The notes under the pieces were generated by a model. The model ran no database searches. It had not been told where the DNA came from and saw only the letters and a list, made by a program, of their open reading frames with translations. A stretch of 64,000 nt of DNA from contig NW_026970922.1 of NCBI RefSeq assembly GCF_963678635.1, positions 1 through 64,000 of the forward strand, in the 5' to 3' direction. The position numbers were made by a program, and so were the translations under genes. Positions 24,501-36,000 of the stretch are shown piece after piece. Each line of letters opens with the position of its first letter. The stretch's first letter is position 1. Source of the stretch: Symsagittifera roscoffensis. Its lineage: Eukaryota; Xenacoelomorpha; Acoela; Convolutidae.

Positions 24501-27500
24501 ATAGAAAAAGTTCTAGCTAGTTTTGGTCAAAATGGGGCCGAGTTGCCTCTTGATAATGAACGGCTTTCATGTTCAGCCTGATTGGTAGCTAACTGGCATT
24601 TTTGGCGTTCTTTCAAGATTTCCCTTTAAAACGAATTCATTTTTTTTAATTTACAGCTGCTTCTATTGGGACCCATTTGGCCATCTGCTACGAGAGACAC
24701 CGGGTCATCCTGACGCCCCTGCAACCACGACTGTCAGAGAAGAGCATCTACAAGATCATAGTGGCCATTTGGACAGTGGCCATAGTTTACTCCGCGCCAT
24801 ACTTATTCGTATACACCACAGTCACATACCAGGGCAGTAGCACTATGGCTTGTGTGCCAGGGTAAGCAACCAATCACAATAAAATTTGAAAAATACTGGT
24901 GACGTTTTTACTGGAAAAGTACGGGTCTTAGTATAATTCTTAATCTTACATTTATCTTGTAAGAATCTTAAACAATATTCACACTTTAATCCCCCTTTTG
25001 AGATATCCATTTTTGATGACGGAACCCAAAAAATTTTCGAAAACGCCTTGGGCGCCAATATATACTAATTTTGAGGGGGAGCGCGCGTCGAAAAAAAACG
25101 CAAACTTTTGGGTCAAAATTTTCCAAAAAGAACCTAAAAAAGCCTTTTTGGCCTGTTTTTTAAAAGTTTGCCTGCGGTGCACAAAAGTGCTTTTTTGAAT
25201 ATCTGCCCCCCCCCCCCCTCGAGAAAATACTAGATTCGCTCCTGACTTGGTACAAGGTTTATACGAGATTATTGTTCTGATTTTCGAAGAAAGTGACGGA
25301 ACATTTGAGCGCGGTGTGGTTTTTTTTCTTCAGACAAATTTCGACCTTTTAACTGGCCAATTTTGTCCCTAGACTATTTGGAAATATATTTCGCTGTGAC
25401 CATTTTTCCGTAAGTTATGGGGGCTTAAACCTCGCCAATTTGGACAATTTCTGACAATTAACGAGCGATACATTTCGCGCTATCAACGCGTAAGCGGCTA
25501 TTTAATCCCGTCTTAGAAATCTTTCCAAATTGGTTGCAGCAGGCTGTTTTTTTATAAAGGCTACGTTACTGGGAGCTCAATCAGACACTTTGTATTTCAA
25601 TTGGCGTGTGGGGGATGACAAAAAATACCCAAATTTTTCTAAAATTTTTTCATATATATTTTTTGAAACAATCATCAATTGTTTTAGGCAAAGACTGCTT
25701 CATACACCTTAAAATGCAGTCTAAACATTCAGGGTATTGCCCTGATACGAGCAACGATGTTACTTTATCTATAAACTTCCTGCATAAAAAGTTCAGTAGT
25801 ATTTGGAAACTTTGCTGAAAAAAAAACATTAGATTCATCGTTAGACATTTGAATCTGATTCTCAAATGATATTTCGATGATATGCTTTTTTGCAGGACAG
25901 TGCCCATGAAGCAATCGCTTTTCAAAAAGACAAAAATTGTTCCGATTATCGATACGAAAGTAACGGAATATTTGTGCTCGGGGTGTTTTTTTTCAGACAA
26001 TTTTCAATTTTTTAACTAGCCATTTTTGACGCAATTTTTAACCATTCAAAACGTTTTGTTGTCTTGAGCTTATATTTGAAAAGATAATTTACCTGTGATC
26101 ATTTTTCGTAGAGTTAAAGGGTCTAAGTTTTGCCATTTGGCGTATTTTGGACAATTACCGCGCGATATATTTTCGCGCTATTAACGCATAAGAGGAGATT
26201 TAATCCGTCGAAATTGTTCCAAATTGTTCTGAATTGGTTGAAGGAAGCTTATGTGCCATAATTGATTTGTGAATAGAAGTGAAATTTATTAGTTTGTGTT
26301 TCATATGGCTTGTGGGGAGATAATTTTCACAAAAATCTCAAGTTAAAGAAATAAATTTAAATTTTTTGGATTACTGTCAATTTTTTGTCATGTTGATACT
26401 GCTTCATTGACCTTAAAAAGTAAGCGGAACATTAAGTGCTTTGCCCTGATACTAGCAGTCGTGTTTGATTTTGGGTCTTTTAGGGAATGGTTGCTTTTGA
26501 AAAAAAAAATATATATATATGTATTTATTTTGTGAATGACCTTTATTGAATTTATTTTCCAGACAGTGTTTAGTTTCAATATCTTAGCGTCTATTGTTTA
26601 TTTCAAACGTGAAACGGATGCTTTCCGATAAAAATTTCCCGCTGACTGCTGTGAATTAAATTAAATCTAAACAATTAGACTAGCAAGAGGAGCCTTGTCC
26701 ATATTAGCCCGCTTTTCATGAAAGAAAAATCGAACAAATATTTATACCAGATTTATACGAGATCACCTGAATACAAAAAACACTATTTGTTCCAATTTTC
26801 AAAAAAAAATTGAATATTAATGCTTGGGATGGTTTTTAATCAGTCAATTTTCTGCGATTTAAATGAAAGTTTTTAACTAAAAGCTTAGATCTTCTTACTT
26901 CTTCCGCCCAAATTTCTTAAAATGCAATTTTGTAATATTCAAGGTTTAAATGCTGAAAACTGGTAGCGCTAGTTGATTTGGTTAATGCGATCATTTTTTT
27001 CTTCTGCCAACTGTAGCATAGCATACTTGCTTGGTAACACGTAGATTCCATGTATAATGCCAATTCTGAAACATGTAGATTCCATGTATAATGCCGATTT
27101 TGAAACACGTAGATTCCATGTATAATGCCAATTCTGAAAAAAAACTTGGGATAGTACTAAAATTTCATTGGCTAATTCTAACCAATCAGTTTGAAGCAAA
27201 AGAGTTTCGTTTCAAGTTGTTAAATTTTGGATTTTCGAGCGGAATAAATGAAAAGACCCAAAACCTTTTATAATCCGTTGAAGATATCAACTATCTGAAA
27301 TCAAATGTACAAAGACATTTTTTGGAAAGTACTGGGAGTTTGAAAATGGCCAGTTTGAAGATTTCATACATAAGGCTGAAAGCATAACGCGGGTTATTTA
27401 TGCGTGGCGAATTATACCGCTCATCAAAATCGTTCCGAATTGAATTGAATCTAGCTAATGGGTCGTATGTATATCGCACGACTATATTTTCCATATTTTG

Positions 27501-29957
27501 ATTTTGGATTTTGTCTAAAATTTGTAGCTTTTCTATATTTTCTTTTCCCAAAAAATGTTCGATATGGTTCAGGGGAAGTTGGAAAAATCAGCGCTTTGCT
27601 GCCACTGTGCAAAACAAAAAAGCGGAACGTTTATAAGCCCTTTATGGACTCGAATCTTGATGATCGATTTGAAACTGGTGTTGTTGATCAATTTTAGATG
27701 AGTATATATATATTTTTTCAATCAAGCATTGCTCGAGTTTTAAAACAGAGGTAAAAATTGGTGACAAAGTTTCTCAGTTAACATAAAAGTATAATAAAAT
27801 TAAGCCAGAGGTCTTTCATTGACAAGAATCTGATCACATGGGTTTATGACTTCAACAAATGGATTAGTTTTTCGATCCGATCAAATAGCAATTTGCCTTT
27901 TCGGTTAGTAAGCTCCAAATAACTAAAAGAAAGTTTTTTTTTCTCTAAAATTTAAAATTTTTTATGAAAATCATCCCCCCACACGCCACATAAACTACAA
28001 AAGGATAGTTTTCGCTCCTTGTAACAAATAAATTATGGCAAATAAGCTTCTTTCAACCAATTTGGAGCGATTTCTAAGACGGATTAACTCTCCGCTTCCG
28101 CGTTAATAGCGCGAAATAGATCGCGCGTTAATTGTCCCAAATTGGCCAAAATTGCAATCTTTAAACTCCCATAACTTTACGAAAAATGATCACAGGTGAG
28201 ATATCTTTTCAAATTTGAGCTCAGGAAAACAATACCTTTTGGATGATATAAAGAAATTCAGTCAAAAATGGCTAGTTAAGAAGTCGAAGTTTGTCTGAAG
28301 AAAAAAAAACCCACCCCGAGCACAAATATTCCGTTACTTTCGTATCGAAAGTCGGAACAATAAAAAATAACCTAGTTTTGTTAAGTTTAGTTACAGTCCA
28401 AATGTAGCTGTTCTTCTGGAAAATGTTTCCGTTCCTCTTGAAAAGAAAAATTGACGCCCTAAATCCAAATAAAAAATAGTTAAAAATTTGCCAATTTTTA
28501 AGTTTGCCAATGGAGCGAATTTGACGATAGCAACGCGCGTGTTATTAACACCCAGAAGACAGCTATTCTTCTGATTGACAAATCTAATACTAAATGCGAC
28601 TTTAGCTGCCTATTTTGGGCAATAAACGGTCAATCTAGTTTTCACAAAATGTTCAAATCGTTTTATCAACTTCGAATAATGTTTGCAGAGTTTCAAATTG
28701 CAGAGAGTTTTATCAAATCTGCTTAAGGCATAAAAGGCAAATTCAAGTCAGTCGAAGTTTTACTTGCAGAAAACAAAAAAAAATCAGTTTTAAAGCATGT
28801 TGCGAATTGATATTTTTCAAATGAAAACCCGCGCTGCCGCGCCTGTTTTTTTTCTAATAACTTTTATTCAGCTTCAAAAAATTGCTTAATTCGATCTAAA
28901 TATTAGTCTAGCTTTCAAATGAACCTAAGTTTTTTCACATGGGCCAGAATTGATTGAAAATAAGTCTGCTTGTAAATCAGTGCCAAGCCTTAAACCGTAA
29001 ACTTCCCGGCCACACTTTAAGTCAATTAAAAAACTTGGATCTACTTAAAAATTGCCCTCCCTTTGGTACCTACTTCAGAATTGCCACCCCTATTAATAAA
29101 AGCAGTAAATTAGCGCTAGAGTTTTGTATTGAGACTTCTAATCTTGCTGCAATCTGATTGGTCGAAAATGCGTTATACTAATCTACTTAACAATTGCTCC
29201 CCTTTCTTAAAAAAAAGGGGGGGGGGTAATTGTTAAGTAGATCCAAAAAACTTTTTTTTCTGATTGGAAAATTGACATAAAGATTTATTTAAAAAAAAAA
29301 CAGAATTAATTTCATATATTTTTTTTTCCAAGTTTTTATTCAATTCGTCCGTCCGCACGCTAATGAAAACTACAATAGGCTGTTTTTAGCGTTTGATGTC
29401 GTTATAGAAAGACCAAATGATTTTCTACAATTTAATTTGAAACTCATTAATGCGCGAGTGCGTTAAGAGAGCAAACAATCCCGCGTTCATTATCCCCATT
29501 AGCCAAATTAGCGGATGACTTACCTAGTAGCGATTGGTAAAATTGTGAGTTTATCGCCTCTTTGTTTAATTGGACATCTGATTTCAAATGCAACCAATTG
29601 ACTCATTCAGTCGCAATTTTTTTTAACTATTCATTAAGGCAGTTGTTTTTGAAAAAATGTTTGATGTGATTAGTTTATGATAAATGATTTGAATACAGGT
29701 GAGACTTTGTGCTTATTTGCAAGTGAGGCTTTGAGCTGATATAATGAGAGGTGAGTCGTTCATTCATTTGAGGCAGGTTTAATAAATCGAAACTTAATTG
29801 AGTGGTGGATTCTTTATGCCAGAAGTACGAGAGATATAAAATAGCCGCTAGATTCCTGTATCTCAGAATCGGAGAAAAAAATACTACCGATACATACTGT
29901 AAACATTAATGGCGGAGCACGCACCCTTACGTAAACGTCTCATAACTGTTTTTTTTT

Positions 29958-30033
<76 letters not shown>

Positions 30034-33000
30034 GCGGATTTAGGGGCAACGTCTTTTTGCCCAGTTTTTTTTTTCAAAGATCGCCCGAGATGCAAAAACT
30101 TTTGGATAAAACAGAGTTTTTTTGTGCATTGGGAAAGCTAGGAAAATCAATTTGGTCGACTTAAAAAAGTTGACAAAACGTTCGAAAGTTTTATCCGCCC
30201 CCTTCGAGAAAATTCTGAAACCGCCACTGAAGGCAAGCATAGTTTGAGTGCGTTTTGCACTGTTCCGAATGAACTCGAAAAGCAAACCTTTCTCTTTTTA
30301 ATGGTCANNNNNNNNNNNNNNNNNNNNNNNNNNNNNNNNNNNNNNNNNNNNNNNNNNNNNNNNNNNNNNNNNNNNNNNNNNNNNNNNNNNNNNNNNNNNN
30401 NNNNNNNNNNNNNNNNNNNNNNNNNNNNNNNNNNNNNNNNNNNNNNNNNNNNNNNNNNNNNNNNNNNNNNNNNNNNNNNNNNNNNNNNNNNNNNNNNNNN
30501 NNNNNNNTTATTTGCCATAATTGGTTTGTTACAAGGAGCGAAATCTATACTTTTGTACTTTATATGGCGTGTGGGGGGATGATTTTCATTAAAAAAATTC
30601 ACATTTTAGAACAAAAAATTTCTTTCATTTTATTTCGTTGAATTTTTTAATGTTATTACTGCTCCATAAACCTTAAAAGGCAGTCGGAACATTCAGGGCT
30701 TCGCCCTGATACGAGCAGTCTTGTCTAGTTTATAATCAGATTATACTTAGACTTTTTCACTCATCGAACAGTAGAGAAAATTGAAAATAAAATTATAATA
30801 GAAGTTTTTCAATTGAATTTTCGCGTTAATATTTGGCTTGAAAAGAAACTATGAGTATTACTAAAAGTATGTAAATGCTTTTTGCACAAAATATGAACTG
30901 TACTGAATTGTTCAATTTTATGTTAATTTTGCTAACAAAGTTGCATTGAAATGACCTCTTATGAAATTTTGCATAGAACTTCAATTTTCATCACAGCTTC
31001 AACCCTTGATTTCCCGTGTTGACCAAAAATGCTAATTGTACAAATTATATATATGAAAAAATGCTACTCATACACTTTTCATGCTATTTCATACCTACAA
31101 AAAATTTCATAAAAGCTCTCAGATTTCGGATTTTTCATTATGGAATATGAATGACTGAAAACTTGATTTTAATAAAATATATTTTCTCAAACTTTTTGGG
31201 TTGTGTTTGCAACGGAACACAAGTGGCAAAAGCGTGGCTCCTCAAAAGTAGAGTCTCCAAAGATTTGACCTTTTCGCAATTGCAAGTGCATCGAAAACGG
31301 TGTCTTAGTTTTATCTTGACCAAATGATATAATGAAAATTTTAAACTTTGGAAATCATTTTCTTTGGCGATTTTCCTTATTTGAATTTTTAGTTAATCTT
31401 GCATTGATCAAGGAATACCAAAACATGGCAAACAAAATCAACAGGAGCCTTAAGCGTTTTTGAAAAAAGTTATCCCGAGAAGAGGAAAAAAATCAACTTT
31501 TGTGCATCGAGGACTACGTTATGCACACAAACGACTAATTTTTACATGCAGAAAACTTTTTTAGAAAAAATTTGTTTGAGCACAAAAATCATTTCGCGAT
31601 TGAAAACTTATCAAACTTTTTTGGGGTCTTTTCGATATAACTTTTTGCTGTCGACATCCAACAAACGCTGGTCTCGAAATTTCCATATATGGAAATTGTA
31701 TGATAAGCATTTTGTTGATGACAAAAAGCTTTTCTAATTTATTTATAACGATACACCGAATTTTATGCCAAATCAAAAAAGTCTTTGAAAATTCGATGAC
31801 TTCATAGTCGATTAAATTTGTATGATTAGTATTTTTTCATATCATAGACTTAGTTTATAGAATATAGAATTGTTTGATTAGCATTTTTGGTCTATGCGGG
31901 TCATTCCGGGTAGATTGTAGATAGTGTAAAATTAAGTAGATTGTTGTGATAACTCTCCTTGTGTATAGCTCTCTGTATCTCTGATGAAGATTTCTTTTGA
32001 ATAAAAAACTTGCTCAATTTTTTTAAGAATCTGATGCAAAGATAGTGTAAAATTAAGTAGATTGTTGTGATAACTCTCCTTGTGTATAGCTCTCTGTATC
32101 TCTGATGAAGATTTCTTTTGAATAAAAAACTTGCTCAATTTTTTTAAGAATCTGATGCAAAGATTCTGATGCGTTTCAGCGTTTTTCAAAGTGCCATCCA
32201 AATTGATTTAAATCCAACTTTTAGGCAAAAAGAAATAATTTTCTCCATCATAAAAATCCGTTTGAATCCAAATTAAATCGATTTACAAAAGGAAGTGGGC
32301 TACAATAAATCAACTTCTACACTAATTTTTATCTGAATAAAATCGTTTTTAAACTCAAGTTTGTCATAAAATGGGAATGAAATAAAATATCAAAGGGTGG
32401 ATGGAACCTTTGGTTGGTAAGGGGGTCCGTTCCCCGAAAAAATGGGCGTCCTTCTCGCAAACCCTTTTAGTAAATCTGCCCCTGCTTCTGTGCTACCCTT
32501 CAGCTTATTTTTTCAAAATAAGTTTAAGCGGACCTCCCAAAGCGCTCTGGTATAACCCTATGACACCAATTTTGAGTTTACCAGCCCAAAAACATTGGCG
32601 TTTCTTGAAATAATATGCAGAATGTTTTGTCTAAATAGTGTCTTTTTACAGTTTTTGGATATTAGATCCGCGATTGTGATAGTACACAACTGCAGCTTGA
32701 ATATTTTTGTATCTCCTAGAAATAACGTGGGCTTTACAATTTACTTTTGCGGTAGTCTGGAATAACGGCACAACAATGTGAAAAATCATTGCGTTAAAAT
32801 TGAGGCTTAATAAAAATAACGGAATATTTGTGCTCGGTGTGGTTTTTTTTCTTCAGACAAAATTCAACTTTTTAACTAGCCATGTTTGACAAAACTTTTT
32901 CATATCATTCGAAAGCTATTGTTGTCCTGAGCTTAAACTTGAAAAGATGTTTCACCTGTGATTATTTTTTGTAAAGTTATTTGCCATTTCGGCCAATTCG

Positions 33001-36000
33001 GGACTATTAACGCGCGGTATATTTCGGAACTATAAACGCGTAAGCGAGGTTTAATCTGTCTTAAAAATCGTTCCAAAATGGTTCAAGGAAGCTTATATGC
33101 CATAATTGATTTGTTAATAGGATAAAAACCTATCACTTTGTACTTAATATGACGTGAGGGGGATGTTTTCAAAACAAATCCTAAGTTTTTCAGATTTTTC
33201 TTACATTTAATTTTTTCATTTTATCGTTGCACCATAGACCTTAAAAGGCAGTCGGAACATTCAGGGCTTTGCCCTGATACGAACAGACTCGTCTATTTTT
33301 TGAAATGATTTCTCAACGCTCCAAACTGAGTTATTTTGCTCAGCGAAATTTTTTTCTGGCACTCCAAGACGTTTCTTCGGTGCCTAGATTTTTCACGTGT
33401 TACCTTTATTGGACGACCTCAAAGTCTCAAAGTGAATGCCATGCCTATAAGCTAAATACTCTTTCTTTAGCTCTAAAAATTTGAAAATGATAGCGAAATC
33501 TGGAACATGCTGAGAGTAAAGAAATGCAAATTTTGGCAAAATCTCATTAAATCCCCAGTTATGACCACCAACTCTGCCAAAGATGAGTTTTAATCGCAAT
33601 TGAGCGGACACAAGCCACGATTTCCCAACAAGGGCGGATCTAAAAATTCTCTAATGAAAGAATCTGCCAATTTCAGCTCAGTTTTTTGCTCTTTAACTAA
33701 TCCAGGACAGAATGACCTAAAAACGCAGCCAGTAGGTATAAATTGTTGTTTCACTTAATTAAATTTTTGTTGAATAAATTATAGAGGAAGAAGAGGATGT
33801 ATTTTTGGAAACTATTATCTAGTTTCCGGTTGCGCACTTCGATTGAATTTCCAGTACTCAATAGAAAACAGGAAACTCCAAGATACTAATCCTACGATAC
33901 ACGTAAAGTTAAGATTATAATTAGCTTGTCTAGATGGCGAAATACCAAAACACGAAAATTTAGAAAATATAAAGTCCGCCCATGTAATGCTTTTTTCATG
34001 GTTTCAGAATAGCTTCCAAGCCCCCATCTTAGAACTTCATATAAGATTGTAGGAGATTTCTGCTATCTTACATCTTTCTTCTAAGATTTTTAAAAAATTG
34101 CCAAAAACATTTTGAATGTGTTTCTAAACCGTAATGGCTCTCGAAAAAAATTCTCCAATAAATTTTTCAGATAGTGGTTATAATTAAGTTCCGAAACGAA
34201 ACATTTAAATGTTTTTTTTTTACTATATCTCTTTTTTCGAAATTAGCAAAAGCTATTTTCGTAAAGTTAGTTGCTTTCTCGGTAATCTCGTGAAACACAA
34301 TGAGTATTTGGCTACGAAATATTAAACTCTGCGACAGAGGAGACTTTCGAAATTGATCATAAAGAATTTGTAGGAAAATTTTTTATCTTACAATTTTCTT
34401 GTAAGAAAAGGCAGTACTTTACAACACTCTAATAAGAAAAATTACCTATCTTGTAAAGTTCTTAGAGCCTAATTTTGTAAGAAATTGTAAGATTCTTATA
34501 AAAAAATTTCTACGATGGCAAGTTTTGGTCAACATGGAAAAGAATTAAAAATGAAACTTTTTATAAAACCTAATTGAATACGAAAAATGAATGAGAAATT
34601 TAGCGAGTCAAATAACTAACTTAAGAATAAATTGATTCAAAACAAAAGAAAATAGCTTACCGAAAAGAGTCTGAAAATTATAACCCATTATCACCGATGT
34701 AAATGGATTACATTTCTTTCAGGATGAATTAAATATAACTTGCATTACGAGGCCAAACTGGGCACTAGTTAAGTGCTCAATTTGGTGTGTGTAGTTCTCT
34801 GAAATCCAGAAGCAAGTAATTAAACATGTTTAAATTCTGTCGGAACGATCAAAGAAAATGAATGAACAGAAAAAAAAACAAACAGCGCATTCTTGCTGCG
34901 GAATGGGCTTAGAATTCACGAAACACACAACTTGGCCTCGTACCGTGAAATAATCAATCACAATCAATTTAGAACGGATTTTGTTTTGCTGCTGTTCAGT
35001 GATTATTTTCGATTTTTAGATATCCATAATATAAAAATCCTATAAAAACTATTATTATCCATAAGACTTTAATGCGGGTAGTCAAACTCAATTCTCGAGG
35101 TGTACATCACAGTAACTTGCCACAATCTGTATCTTAAAAACAAGAGAGAACATTAGAACATTTTCACACAGAACTATTCACTAAAACGGTAACTTTTTTT
35201 AATGGCTGGAAAACTTTTGAAAGTTTTAATGGCTGGAAAACTTTTGAAATTATCAGTGATTGAAAAAAATGTCTTTTTCTTGTAAGTTATAAAATTTTAT
35301 AAACATATAATTATATTTTATCTTAGCATACGAAAAAAAAGGTTTATTTGTAATTTTTGGGTTTCTGTCTAAAATTCTCAGCCTGACTTCATCATAAATC
35401 TAAAAAGTCAAGTTTTGCATGCAATTTGTTTTTGTAAAATGTATATTTGAGCACAGCAGCAAGTTTGCGATCAAAAAAGGATAAAAAAAGTTTTTAACTC
35501 TGATTTGATTCAAATGTAAACTGGTATAATAAGCACTTTTTTGTTCACAAATGAATTTGTTTTTCGATGACAGAGTTAATTACATGTAACAAAAGCTGCA
35601 ACCAGTTTGTTTTCTTTGAGTTTTAAATCAAGTAAAAAGATATTTTGTCAAACTATTTTTTTCTAAGAAAAGTGTATAATAAGCATTTTTCGATAAACTC
35701 AATATCAAAATTATATGGTAGGCATTTTTTTTGTATAGAATTTAATGGGGAGAGCAGTATCTACAATAGTTTTCATGCGTCCAAATTAAATTTCATGTTG
35801 CTTTATTTGAACCAGTTTGACTTCACTTTTGACATTAAAATTTTCGAAAGTTTTCACTCAGAGTTAATATGTTGCTAGCCTGACATAAAATTACGAGATT
35901 ATTCAAATTATACAAAACAAGTATGTTTGTATCAGTGCAAAGCTCTGAATATCCGACTACACATCTACGGCCAAAGAACAAATCATCAAATCATAGTTTA

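Noticed and set aside
25650-26000. 116-residue minus-strand frame
   Set aside because: It covers the junction of two family A elements. Similar frames recur wherever family A lies antisense.
29956-30141. Frame beginning with poly Ile-Tyr
   Set aside because: It is a translation of the (TA)n tract followed by a family C element.
30147-30602. Frames of 112-151 residues across the N gap
   Set aside because: They are created by unknown bases. The real sequence on both sides is repeat.
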